The translations under genes were made by a program, and so were the position numbers. Below are positions 43,576 to 53,000 of a DNA stretch of 64,000 bases, piece after piece (position 1 is the first letter of the stretch; each line of letters starts with the position of its first letter). Under the pieces are notes generated by a model. It saw nothing but the letters and a program-made list of their open reading frames with translations. It was not told the DNA's origin and ran no database searches. The DNA lies in the NCBI GenBank assembly GCA_902786015.1, contig CADAAU010000004.1, forward strand, positions 89,610 to 153,609, given 5' to 3'. This stretch comes from an uncultured Coriobacteriaceae bacterium (GTDB lineage Bacteria; Actinomycetota; Coriobacteriia; Coriobacteriales; Atopobiaceae).

Positions 43576-43880
43576 CTTGTCCTCCCCATTCGGTCCGTTC
43601 TTGCCGTGTCTTAATCGTCTAAGTAAAGACTGAGTCGTTTTCCGAATCGTGTCTTATCGATTGACGCGCCGTGAACAACGTTGCGTTCCTGCACGATACC
43701 TTTCGCAGGCTGTTGCGTTGGTATCGATGTGATGACGTTGGGCATCGCCTTGTCGCTCACATGCATCGCGTGCCGATAGTACACACCGTGAAATGCCTGT
43801 GTCGCCCACGTTTTTCGCTGCGTGTTGGTCACACCAGAATAGTCGTGCAGACGACTTCTTTTCGGATTCCCAATTAAAGA
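43576..43880. other. Intergenic stretch without a recognised gene
   Basis: Divergent spacer between the RraA-like gene and the unknown gene at 43994. Short frames only, no family block. Confidence 0.5.
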
Positions 43881-43957
43881 ACAATTGTGCGTAACACTCC
43901 CAATAATTCAAATAAACCGTACAATTGTTTGCTCTATTCAAAAGAATGGTGTACAGT
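43881..43957 (+). promoter_or_regulatory. Two ACAATTGT palindromes 40 bp apart and a promoter
   Basis: ACAATTGT at 43881-43888 and again at 43921-43928, exactly 40 bp centre to centre. TTGCTC (43929-43934), 17-bp spacer and TACAGT (43952-43957) form a likely promoter. The second palindrome touches the -35 box. The spacing would put both sites on the same DNA face. Confidence 0.5.
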
Positions 43958-43993
43958 ATAGGGAACAAAAGTACTGGTTTGGAAGGAGCCAAG

Positions 43994-45331
43994 ATGTCGT
44001 ACTATGCGATTGAAGACAAGAACGCCTACACGGGGTTTCACTGCGGAGCGCTCGGCAGTTTGGATGTCAGCAAGCGCGAAGAAGAAGTCAAACGGAAGGC
44101 TTCTTGCTATGGTTTTTATGACCGGTACACACGACTTTTAGATCGGGCTTTCGGCTTGGATGTTCATACAACTGATTCGAGGTCCGCATGCAAGGCAAGC
44201 CCGGGATCGTCTTTGAACGACTGCCTGTTGCGCAGCACCGCTCAGGAATTGCGTCGCATTGCGTCTATTGCAAGGATCTCCATACCTTCGAAGAGTAAAA
44301 AGGCCGATATTGTAAAGATTCTGGAGGATGGGCTTCCAAAACAGGTAGACAGGTTTGACGAGGTCGTTTCGCACCTAAATCTGCAAGCGCTGTCCGTGGT
44401 CGAGCGGGTGCTCAAAGGGGAGTTCGTCGAGACGGGGCGGTATTTGTGCGAAGGGGGGATGGGCTCGTTTCCATTTGCGTTCTTGTGCGGCAGGGACGGC
44501 AAAGCTATATGGCATATGCCTCAAGAGCTTCGTGAAGCCTTCGCGAATGTGGACGTGCATAAATACTCAGAGCATTTGGAGATGCGTGCCTCGGTTTCCC
44601 AACTCATTTTGACTCACACGGTTCTTGGGGGAATCACGCCAGTGCAGGAGGTGCTTGATAGCTACAAGCAGACGCTTCCGGAGGATTCGTTCGACGAGGG
44701 GCAATTCATGCGAGTCGTGCATGAGCTTACGCGTGACTGTTGGGGAATGTATCGTCGGTGGGAACATGAGGATGTCACCTATATAGTTTTGGCTGCGTTT
44801 CCCGTGTATGAAAACAATGCTGTTCGCTATTACCGAGCCGACGGGTATGCCGGAGACTATCGCTTGGAGTCAATGTGGGATACCGAACTGTACGCGTCTC
44901 TGGTACCGCTGCACAAACAGTCTTCGCCACGCGCGGTGATGGACGACTTGTTGAACAAGCCAGTAAGTGAGTATGTGTACGGCTTGCCCTGCGTTCAGGC
45001 ACTTGTAAGCTATTTTGATCGGCATGTGCCCGAATGCGAGGGCGAGTACACGTTTGCCGATCGCATGGTGGACGAGCTCATTTGCAATTTCATGTTTAGG
45101 CATCACACGTTGGCTGCGGAACTCCAGCGCCTTACGCGGCAGGGGTGGTATCTGGCTGAGGGGTTCAATGCGGCACCGCTGCTCACCTCTCTTGTTGTGG
45201 GGTTATATCGGGGGCTTCCTCGGTGGGAGTTCAATGGCTGGTCTGAGGTGGAATATATTGACATGCAGGGATATCCCCGCCTGATTGGGGAGTCGTTGCT
45301 GGCCGGGGACGAGTTCGCGCTTGCATCGTAA
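43994..45331 (+). CDS. Hypothetical protein with SAP/Rho-N-like segment
   Basis: 445 residues, ATG 43994 with GGAAGGAG upstream. I do not recognise the whole protein. Residues 75-110 (TAQELRRIASIARISIPSKS, KKADIVKILEDGL) resemble SAP or Rho N-terminal helices that bind nucleic acids. The rest is mixed alpha/beta without membrane segments or clear catalytic residues. It is a single gene with a distinctive promoter region carrying two spaced palindromes, so its expression is probably switched by a specific regulator. Confidence 0.6.
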   Translation: MSYYAIEDKNAYTGFHCGALGSLDVSKREEEVKRKASCYGFYDRYTRLLDRAFGLDVHTTDSRSACKASPGSSLNDCLLRSTAQELRRIASIARISIPSKSKKADIVKILEDGLPKQVDRFDEVVSHLNLQALSVVERVLKGEFVETGRYLCEGGMGSFPFAFLCGRDGKAIWHMPQELREAFANVDVHKYSEHLEMRASVSQLILTHTVLGGITPVQEVLDSYKQTLPEDSFDEGQFMRVVHELTRDCWGMYRRWEHEDVTYIVLAAFPVYENNAVRYYRADGYAGDYRLESMWDTELYASLVPLHKQSSPRAVMDDLLNKPVSEYVYGLPCVQALVSYFDRHVPECEGEYTFADRMVDELICNFMFRHHTLAAELQRLTRQGWYLAEGFNAAPLLTSLVVGLYRGLPRWEFNGWSEVEYIDMQGYPRLIGESLLAGDEFALAS

Positions 45332-45354
45332 CGCCGCAGTGAGGTGTTTCCGCA

Positions 45355-45501
45355 GTGGCACACCGGCGGCTCGCGCATGGGTACTTGTCAGATGATAGGT
45401 TCCGTGCGTATTACGACAAGCGAGCGGGAAGGGGGGCGACTGAGTTCCTCGTCTCAGTATTTGACGAATGGCTCGATGCGGTTCCAACTCCGCAAGTTTA
45501 G
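45355..45501 (+). pseudogene. TipA-type C-terminal remnant
   Basis: The frame reads VAHRRLAHGYLSDDRFRAYY then GATEFLVSVFDEWLDA and stops, matching the end of the MerR/TipAS protein at 49228-50001. The DNA-binding part is absent and there is no ribosome site. Confidence 0.75.
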
Positions 45502-45736
45502 TGACCATAAACCGTGCATAGTAGGTGAATATTGGCATTTTTCACACCCTGACTGCACGCTTTTGAGTCTGCGTCCCAGAAGGGCTTGTGTCAAGCGTTT
45601 TGCGTGTCGTAGATGGCGATTCCAGGCAGTCGGTGCTTGTCGTACAATCGAAACAATCACTTGCGTTAGTTGTTCCTAGTCACATGTACCTTGCTCTGTG
45701 AGGGCTTCGGGACCGATGACTCCAACGGGGGATTCC

Positions 45737-46339
45737 ATGGCGATTGCAAATCCGCTCGACTGCCGCTCTTGGTATGTGACCGACGAGCTGCTTGCCTACC
45801 ATGATTGCGAGTGGGGACATCCCGTGTACGACGACCAGAGGCTCTTTGAGATGCTCTGCCTCGAAGGCGCCAGCGTGGGCCTCTCGTGGCGGACTATCCT
45901 GCACAAGCGGCCCGCGTACCGTCGCCTATTCCACGGCTTTGACATCGATGCATGTGCGTCCTTGTCGGATGTGGAGCTCGAGTCAGTCTTGGCGAACCCA
46001 GCCATCGTGCGGTCGCGGGCCAAGGTTTATGCCGTGCGTGACAACGCGCGGGCGGCGCAGGCCATACAGCGGGAATTCGGCAGCTTATGCGCCTATCTGT
46101 GGGGTTTCGTGGATGGATGCCAGGTGGTGGGAGAGTGGAACAGCATGGACGAAATTCCTACGCAAACCAGTTTGTCACGCAAGGTGTCTGTCGACCTAAA
46201 GAAACGCGGAATGCGATTTGTGGGGCCAGTCATTACCTACTCGTTCCTGCAAGCCGTTGGTATTGTCAATGACCATCTGCTCTCATGCGATCGCCGCGAG
46301 GCATGCCTATGTGTATGCAAGGTTTCTGATACGACCTAG
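45737..46339 (+). CDS. tag: DNA-3-methyladenine glycosylase I
   Basis: Base-excision repair enzyme that removes 3-methyladenine. 200 residues from ATG 45737. The family pattern is complete: CRSWYVTDELLAYHDCEWGH near 9 and LFEMLCLEGASVGLSWRTIL near 38 (usual QAGLSW reads SVGLSW). The C-terminal VGIVNDHLLSC near 175 carries the His and Cys that, with the N-terminal Cys and His, bind zinc. Its stop codon overlaps the stop of the convergent ATPase gene by 4 bp. Cytoplasmic, likely single gene. Confidence 0.9.
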   Translation: MAIANPLDCRSWYVTDELLAYHDCEWGHPVYDDQRLFEMLCLEGASVGLSWRTILHKRPAYRRLFHGFDIDACASLSDVELESVLANPAIVRSRAKVYAVRDNARAAQAIQREFGSLCAYLWGFVDGCQVVGEWNSMDEIPTQTSLSRKVSVDLKKRGMRFVGPVITYSFLQAVGIVNDHLLSCDRREACLCVCKVSDTT

Positions 46340-47439
46340 CGCTCGTCTTTGCGGGCGAGCACATACTCCCTGAAGCCAGGGATGTCGAAGCCCACGATGC
46401 CGCGGGCTCGCTCTCCGATGACGCCTGCGGCCAGAAGACGCGTCTTGTACTTGCTTGCGTAGCCGTTTGACACCCCCATGCGCGAAGCAATGACTGATAA
46501 TCGGCTTTCGGTGGGGTCCTGCGCCATCGATTCGACGAAACGAAGGTCCCCACGCGAGAGTTCCCTATAGGTAGACGCGAGGATGTAGTCTTCCATGTCC
46601 TGACGTGCACCGCGGATACCCCTGAGGGCATGCATGGTCTTTATGGTCTCGCTTTCTCCCGCCTCTGCCCATGTGCGGTATCCCACTAGCTGTAGCATGA
46701 AGGCAAATCCTTCGATGGCTTTGGTGCAAAGATCTATCGCCTCGTCCTCGGCGTGCTTCCCCTCAGAGAGCATCGTCTGGCGAAGGGCAAAACCCACGTC
46801 GGCGGAGGGGATGCGTCCCAGTTGGTGTTGGGTACTGCGGCGCAAAAACGAAGCGCTCTTGTCGCTCACGAGTCGGTGGACGTGATAGGGCAGTCCGGCC
46901 ATAACGAGGGCGACCTTGCGCCGCTCCGTGACGAAGTGTTGGTAGACGGCTGCGAGTCGCACGAGTTCATCCTGGTCCGCATGCACTTCGTCCACCGTAA
47001 TCAGCAGGCCGGTGTCATGAAGCGAGAGTTGATCGAGCAAAAGGGACATTCGCGTTCGCCAGTTGCCTTGCATGGGCGCTTGGTCGTGTTCCCAGCCAGC
47101 TGATACGGGACCAAGCGTGAGTGAGGTGAGTCGTTGGGACGAGGGGTGTTCCACAAGATGCTGCGCCGACATGGTTGCCTGCTCGTAGATGTCTTCAAGC
47201 ATCCCTGGTAGGGCTGTGGTGCTTGCGGTAACCCATCCTGCTCCCAGTGCTTCGTCTCGGATGCAAGACATGAGGGCTGTCTTGCCTGTTCCCCTGGCTC
47301 CTATGAGGATGGTCGAGAGGTTGGGGTTGCCGTATCCGTCTGCGAAGGCCTGACGCATATTGGTAAGAACGTCTTGGCGACCGGCAAGGTATGCGGGAAC
47401 CGTACCAAAGGTGGGCGTAAACGGGTTGCGTGCGACCAT
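46336..47439 (-). CDS. AAA ATPase, orc1/cdc6-like ATP-binding protein
   Basis: 367 residues. Walker A LIGARGTGKTALMS near 45, Walker B GLLITVDEVHADQDELVRL near 150, sensor-like LVMAGLPYHVHRL near 190. The C-terminal 80 residues form a winged-helix (TESRLSVIASRMGVSNGYAS). This is the orc1/cdc6-like ATPase family found in actinobacteria and clostridia, often linked to mobile or defence genes. ATG 47439 follows GGAG. Four phased TTTTCGAC repeats directly upstream suggest specific regulation, possibly by the protein itself. Function unknown. Confidence 0.78.
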   Translation of the reverse strand: MVARNPFTPTFGTVPAYLAGRQDVLTNMRQAFADGYGNPNLSTILIGARGTGKTALMSCIRDEALGAGWVTASTTALPGMLEDIYEQATMSAQHLVEHPSSQRLTSLTLGPVSAGWEHDQAPMQGNWRTRMSLLLDQLSLHDTGLLITVDEVHADQDELVRLAAVYQHFVTERRKVALVMAGLPYHVHRLVSDKSASFLRRSTQHQLGRIPSADVGFALRQTMLSEGKHAEDEAIDLCTKAIEGFAFMLQLVGYRTWAEAGESETIKTMHALRGIRGARQDMEDYILASTYRELSRGDLRFVESMAQDPTESRLSVIASRMGVSNGYASKYKTRLLAAGVIGERARGIVGFDIPGFREYVLARKDER

Positions 47440-47450
47440 GCATCTCCTAC

Positions 47451-47494
47451 TTTTCGACTTTTTCGACTATTTTCGACTTTTTCGACTTTTTTCG
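47451..47494 (-). repeat. Phased TTTTCGAC direct repeats before the ATPase gene
   Basis: TTTTCGAC at 47451, 47460, 47470 and 47479, then a partial TTTTCG at 47489; spacing alternates 9 and 10 bp, making a 19-bp unit repeated twice. Located 12-55 bp before the ATG. Confidence 0.7.
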
Positions 47495-47717
47495 CAAGAT
47501 TAGATTTTGGCTTGCTCACGGTCTGTGGCGAACTGCACAATATGCGTATGCGTGCTTGAACTTCATTGGGGTGAGGGACCTAAAGTCCGAGCAATTACAT
47601 ATATACTATAGCCATGCATCATTTTGGTCGATGCACCATGGCGCGGGCCACAGTTTGCGTCCACTCCGGCCAACGGCGTTCCGCATCATACGGGACAAGA
47701 ACAGAAGGGAATCCGTC

Positions 47718-48182
47718 ATGTCAAAAAACATCCAGACGATGAGGCGATTCGTTGAGGCGCAAAACAACCACGACTCCGCCGCGGTGGTCGCCTGCTTTGC
47801 TCCGGACTTCCGGCGCAAGTCTGCCGAGACCGGCTGGGAGGAGATGGGCGCGGGTAACTACGCCGACATGTCCGACCGCTACTGGGCGGCCTTTCCCGAC
47901 ACCCACTTTGAGGTGGAGCATCTTCTCGAGGACGGCGACTTCGTGTTCCTGCAGTACATGGAGACGGGCACGTGGACAGGCACTTGGGAGATGCCTGGCG
48001 GCATTTCCATCCCACCCCAGAACACTCCGTACGAGTCGCGCGGCATCATCACGTGCACGATGGACGAGAATGGCCTTATCCGCAGGTATTGCTACCACCA
48101 CGAGGGTGGGTTCGTGAAGGCGTACCCGATTCTTGCTAAGGCGACTGTGCGAACGATGAACAAGGATGCAGACCAGGGCTAA
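47718..48182 (+). CDS. SnoaL-like / ester cyclase family protein
   Basis: 154 residues, ATG 47718 after AGAAGGGA. NTF2-like fold: NIQTMRRFVEAQNNHDSAAV at the start, YWAAFPDTHFEVEHLLEDGD near 55 and IITCTMDENGLIRRYCYHHE near 110. SnoaL-like proteins include polyketide cyclases but also many isomerases and proteins of unknown function. Single gene; the true role is unclear. Confidence 0.72.
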   Translation: MSKNIQTMRRFVEAQNNHDSAAVVACFAPDFRRKSAETGWEEMGAGNYADMSDRYWAAFPDTHFEVEHLLEDGDFVFLQYMETGTWTGTWEMPGGISIPPQNTPYESRGIITCTMDENGLIRRYCYHHEGGFVKAYPILAKATVRTMNKDADQG

Positions 48183-48262
48183 GCGGTGATGGTGGCGAGG
48201 TCCTTCTCGATAATGACGCTCGTGACGAGACCGTTGCAAGGACAAAGGGACTGGGAATCGGC

Positions 48263-48826
48263 CTATCCTGAGCTGCTGCGCAACGCATGCGAGAGCAGCT
48301 CAGCCAGAGCCTTGGCCGCTTGTTCGGCGTTTCTTCCTCCTATGTCGAAGTGCACGGCGGCCTGGCTATGAGTCCTTCGGTAGTAATTGATGTCCGCGCG
48401 AACGTCATTGAGATACCACGCTGCGTTGTCCTCGTTGATTACCGGTTCGATGATGAGGTTGTCATAGTCGTCAGTAAAGATGAGTCGATCGAAGATGTTC
48501 TCGGCTCTATCCTTCATCCACACCGTTATGACATCGGGGTGGTTCCTGTCGAGTACGGATTTGTACACGCGAAATAATCCACCGGGTGGCATGGCGATAA
48601 CGACGTCTTCCGAGTGCTCCGCAAGTATGCGTTCAAGTAGGGGCTTTGTTGCGTCACGGTAGCCCTTATTGGACAGATAGCGGTTGTGCAGCTCCAAGAG
48701 CGGTACCTCGAACTCTCGTTTTGTCTCCTCGTCGAAGTCGACAAACTCGTAGCCGAGTCGCTCTGCGAGCAAGGCTCCTACTGTGGTCTTTCCTACGCAG
48801 GTAACCCCTACCAAGTAGATGCGCAT
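48263..48826 (-). CDS. P-loop kinase of the shikimate/adenylate-kinase-like type
   Basis: 187 residues. Walker A YLVGVTCVGKTTVGALLAE near 5, then FVDFDEETKREFEV near 28, as in shikimate kinases. But the lid and the shikimate-binding Arg pattern are not evident, and the rest (VIAMPPGGLFRVYKSVLDRN, FDRLIFTDDYDNLII) differs. So it is a nucleotide-dependent kinase of unknown substrate and not a firm AroK. Single gene. Confidence 0.6.
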   Translation of the reverse strand: MRIYLVGVTCVGKTTVGALLAERLGYEFVDFDEETKREFEVPLLELHNRYLSNKGYRDATKPLLERILAEHSEDVVIAMPPGGLFRVYKSVLDRNHPDVITVWMKDRAENIFDRLIFTDDYDNLIIEPVINEDNAAWYLNDVRADINYYRRTHSQAAVHFDIGGRNAEQAAKALAELLSHALRSSSG

Positions 48827-49179
48827 TCCTGGTTCCTTACTCGACGCTCACGTCCGCTATATTATCGAACTAGTGGCATCGTTCGCGTTCACGGGTCTTC
48901 CTTCTGCAGACTTTTCCTAAGCGTTCGTCAATAGTGTAGCGCAATGGAGTTGATGACCTTGACTGTACGGCTTCGCCTTCTTCCGCCCCGGCTAACGTGC
49001 GGTTTTGTGTACACTAGCGTGCACCAAACATTAAGAGAGTTTAAGCTAGGGACATTGCTGGGTGAAATTGCGGCCTCATCTCTGCGCATGTTGATGAGAT
49101 TTCGCAACCGATTGCCCATTGGTACGCTCGTATCGGATACTTCGAGCGCTCGAAACCCGATTCTTTACTACATGAGTGC
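48827..49179. other. Intergenic stretch without a recognised gene
   Basis: Spacer between divergent genes; short frames only. The MerR-type promoter begins at its right end. Confidence 0.5.
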
Positions 49180-49210
49180 TTGACCCTAACGTTGCGTTAG
49201 GGTTTATCAT
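49180..49210 (+). promoter_or_regulatory. MerR-type promoter with 19-bp spacer and dyad operator
   Basis: TTGACC (49180-49185) and TATCAT (49205-49210) are 19 bp apart, the over-long spacing typical of MerR-regulated promoters. The palindrome CCCTAACGTTGCGTTAGGG (49184-49202) fills the spacer. It sits before the MerR/TipAS gene itself, so positive autoregulation is expected. Confidence 0.85.
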
Positions 49211-49227
49211 GCTGGAGGAGGTGGAAG

Positions 49228-50001
49228 ATGGGAGACATGACGTATTCGGTGGGCCAGCTTGCGCGATTGTCGGGCGTAAGTGTGCGTACGCTGCATCACT
49301 ACGAGGAAATAGGGCTCCTGCGTCCTGCCCGCCTCCAGAACGGTTATCGCACGTATGGCAAGGACGATGTAGAACGGCTGCAGCAGATTCTGCTGTACCG
49401 CGCATGTGGGATGCGGCTTGAGCACATTCGGCAAGTCGTTGACGATAAATCATACGATGCGTGTGAGGCTATGCGCGTCCACGTCCAAGAGCTCATGCAT
49501 AAACGAGCCCAGCTGGATGTGCTGATACGCACCGCACAGAAGACGATTGCAACGATGGAGGGGAACGCGACCATGACTGACGAGGAACGCTTCGAGGGAA
49601 TAAAGAAGGCTGCGATAGAACAGAACGAAACGGTCTATGGAACAGAGGCGAGGCGGCGTTTTGGCAACGATGCCATGGATGCAGCCAATGCACGAATACT
49701 CTCCATGGACGAGGAGACATGGAACGACATGACCAGACTCGAAACGGCCATCATCGACCAGTTGGTACGCGCTCGGAATGTGGGTGATATACGGAGTGCG
49801 GAGGCGCGTGAGCTCGCAGCCATGCATGCGCGCTGGATTGGACTTCACTGGGGCGAGGTAGCCTATACCGTGGAGGCGCATCGACAGCTTGCGCACGGAT
49901 ACTTGGCAGATGACCGATTCCGCGCATATTACGATAGCAGGGCGGGGGAGGGTGCGACGGAGTTTCTGGTCGCCGCCCTGGACGAGTGGATTGGTGCCTA
50001 A
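49228..50001 (+). CDS. MerR family regulator with TipAS drug-binding domain
   Basis: 257 residues, ATG 49228 after GGAGG. The N-terminal winged helix is canonical: YSVGQLARLSGVSVRTLHHY then EEIGLLRPARLQNGYRTYGK, followed by a helical linker. The C-terminal 145 residues are the TipAS antibiotic-recognition domain (EAHRQLAHGYLADDRFRAYY, GATEFLVAALDEW). TipA-type regulators bind thiopeptide-like or other multidrug ligands and switch on their own promoter by untwisting the 19-bp spacer; exactly such a promoter is present upstream. The neighbouring ABC transporter on the other strand could be a target but has no matching site that I saw. A second TipAS tail lies at 45355. Confidence 0.92.
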   Translation: MGDMTYSVGQLARLSGVSVRTLHHYEEIGLLRPARLQNGYRTYGKDDVERLQQILLYRACGMRLEHIRQVVDDKSYDACEAMRVHVQELMHKRAQLDVLIRTAQKTIATMEGNATMTDEERFEGIKKAAIEQNETVYGTEARRRFGNDAMDAANARILSMDEETWNDMTRLETAIIDQLVRARNVGDIRSAEARELAAMHARWIGLHWGEVAYTVEAHRQLAHGYLADDRFRAYYDSRAGEGATEFLVAALDEWIGA

Positions 50002-50029
50002 CGACGCGTGAGACGCAGGGCCCCTTTGA

Positions 50030-53000
50030 CTACTCCTGTACCTTGAGCGCGAGCGAGAGCGGCACCTTGCGAATGCGACGAACATGAAGCACCGCAATCG
50101 CCACGTAGGCAACCATTCCAACGAGGACGAGGAGCCCCAAGCGATCGGGCGGTATGTTGATGGGGAAGTTGCCGGCGTAGTGACTAAAGACCACTTTGAG
50201 GAGCCCGGTAAGTAGTGCGATGATGAGCGGAATGCTCGCTAGCAGACTGAAGAGCACGAAGACCGTAATGGGATGTATGTAGAGGCCATCAACTTCGCGG
50301 CTATGGTAGCCAAACACCTTCATGTAGCTGATGGAGCGTGCGCTGCGATCGATGACCGTCTTGGTGAGCAGGTAGAGCAAGATAAGATAGATTGGCACCG
50401 CCATGAGCATCATCATCGTCATGATGTTTCCCATGGACTCCTGCATCTGGTTACTGATTTCGTCCATGTCCTCGGGGACGATACTCGTCGCAACGTAACG
50501 GTCGTCGAGCGCGAGCTCCTCTGTGCTCGCCCATGCGTTGAAGTAGTCGGCCTCATTGTCAAATAGCCTGTTGAAGTCGTCTATGCTCATGTATAGGTTG
50601 GTGTCGGCCGCGTTAGATGCCACTTGCGCAATCGTGACGTCGTACTCCTTTCCTTCTCGTCGGTTGATTATGGTGATGGGCACGCCCACCTGCGCCTTGG
50701 TCTTTTCCGTGAGACCGCGGCCGGCTACGACGGTGCCGTTCGTCACGGGAATGCTGGTCCAGTAGGCACTATTTGGCTGGATGCCGTATACCGTCACCTC
50801 TTCGAACTCGCCGCCAAACGCGCGCTCGATCTCTACGGTTGCCATGGCGTACTTCTCGGCCTGGGCAATGGCGGTGGCGCCGTTTGTCTGTGTGTTTGTT
50901 ACGTGCGCATTCTCATCGATGCCTGCCACAAGCCTCAGGTCATCTAGGAGGTCGCCATCCATGGTGCGCACAAGATCGACGTCTTTCTGCGTTGCCTCAT
51001 CAAGATCTGTGAGTAGGTCGAGGTCTTCCTTGGTCTGGCCCTTTGCCTTTGTGAGTAGCTCGAGGTCGGCGCGTGCGTTGTCGTCGAGATTGGATATGAG
51101 CGCGAGGTCTTCGCGAGCCTGCTCGTTCGCGTTTGCGATGGTTTGCAGATCATCGCTTGTTTGGGAATCCATGTTTGCCACGATTTGCATGTCGTTTTGC
51201 GTTTGCTCGTCAATGTTGGCGGCGAGTTCCATGTCGGAGCGGGTCTGATCGTCAATGTTGGCAGCAAGCTCGAGGTCTGCGAGGGTTTGCTCATCGGCAT
51301 CGGCCATCGTCTGCATGTCGGCCTTTGTCTGCTCGTCCATGGCCGAGACAATCTGCATGTCGGATTGCGTTTGATCGTCGACCGTTGCCATAAGCGCAAT
51401 ATCGGATTTTGTTTGTTCGTCCATGGATGCGGCGAGTGCGAGGTCGTTTTTGGTTTGCTCGTCGACCGTAGCCAAAAGCTGGATGTCACTTTGTGTCTGC
51501 TCGTCAATGGTGGCAACAAGCTCGATGTCGATACGCGTCTGCTCGTCCATTGCCAAGACAAGCGCCAAGTCTGCCTTGGTGACATCATCTGTCTGCGCCA
51601 ACAGTGCAGCGTCCTCCTGTGTACCCGCGCCTACGGCCATGCGCTGAGCAGCGGCAACGAGTTCGGTTTGTGCTTGCAATCGTTGGGTCGCGGCCACGAC
51701 GTCTTGCTTATCCATCAGTCGCTGTGAGGCTGCGACGACATCTTGCTTGACGGATAGTCGTTGTGCCGCCGCTATTAGATTCTGCTTGCCCTGCAAACGT
51801 TGCACCGCGGCCACGACATCTTGTTTTTTGGCAAGTCGTTGTGCGGCATCGACCACGTCTTGCTTGTCCTGCAATCGCGTAGCGGCAGCCACCAGATCCT
51901 GCTTGTCCGCGAGCCGCTGTGCTGCCGCCACGACCTCCTGTCTGTCCTGCAGCCGCTGCGCCGCTTCGACCAAACTCTGCTTAGCGAGCAGCCTCTGCAT
52001 GGCGTCGACCAGCCCCTGCTTTGATTCGAGTCGCTCGGCAGCGCTTACCAATTCCTGTTTGGAATCGAGCCTTTCTGCCGCATCCATAAGCTCCGTGTTG
52101 TTGCGAAGGCGCTTGATGGCATCCATGAGTTTTGAGTTGTCTTGCAGACGATCGACGGCATCCATGAGCTCGTTGTTGTCTTGCAGACGCTTGAGGGCAT
52201 CTGAGAGGGGCTTATTCTTTTGCAGACGATCGAGCGCGTTGATTGCCGGACGGTTTGCATCCATGCGCTCCTTGTCCTGCGCAAGACGCAGCACGGCAGC
52301 GTAGGCTTTACGGTCCTCGTCGGTGCCCTCGAGCTCCAGGGGAGTCTTGAGCGCGTACTGGTGTGGCGCGGCAACGGTCTCTCTGAGCGCCTTGGCATAG
52401 TTGTTTACCACCGGAAGCATGCACAGGCCAAAGAGAAGCAACAGATTTGCGAACATGATGCCAAAGAACAGCGTCGCGAAATGACTGGCGTTGCGTACAA
52501 GGACTCGCACCCTAAAACGTGTGACGTATCGCAGCCATTCTGGCAGGCGTAGATGACTGTTGCGCCGATGCCTAGCGACTTCGTGGCGCAGGAACTGCAA
52601 TGGAGTAAAACGCAGGTTTCGCAACAGCCCTACTAATGTGATTCCTACCAGCAAAAGGTAGGGGAGGACGGCGGTTATGAGTACGATGCGCGCGTTCCAA
52701 ATGGTGTGATAGGGAGGAAGGCTATAGCTGTGATAGTACAGATCCTTGAAGGGGTCGCACAGCACGCCCACGCCTAGGCCCAGGCCGGCAATCGAGGCAA
52801 GGAGTCCAACGACGACCGGTAGAAACATGTAATGCCGCACTAGCTCCCGTTTGCGCCAACCGCTTGCCAACAGGGTGCCCAACACGGCGCTCTCCTGTTC
52901 GATGGTCGCACTCGAAAGCACCACGAAAACGAATCCCATGATGATTACAAGAAGGAACAGCAGAACCGTCCACATGGCCTGGTCTCCTTGCACGTCGTCG

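Noticed and set aside
47451..47494. TTTTCGAC repeats as a CRISPR array
   Set aside because: Repeat unit is 8-10 bp with no unique spacers of 30 bp or so.
48263..48826. Firm call as shikimate kinase AroK
   Set aside because: Only the P-loop and first Asp region match; the substrate-binding residues were not evident.
50905..52245. Repeats in the permease gene as a CRISPR array or minisatellite error
   Set aside because: They keep the reading frame, are diverged at DNA level and code for regular helices.
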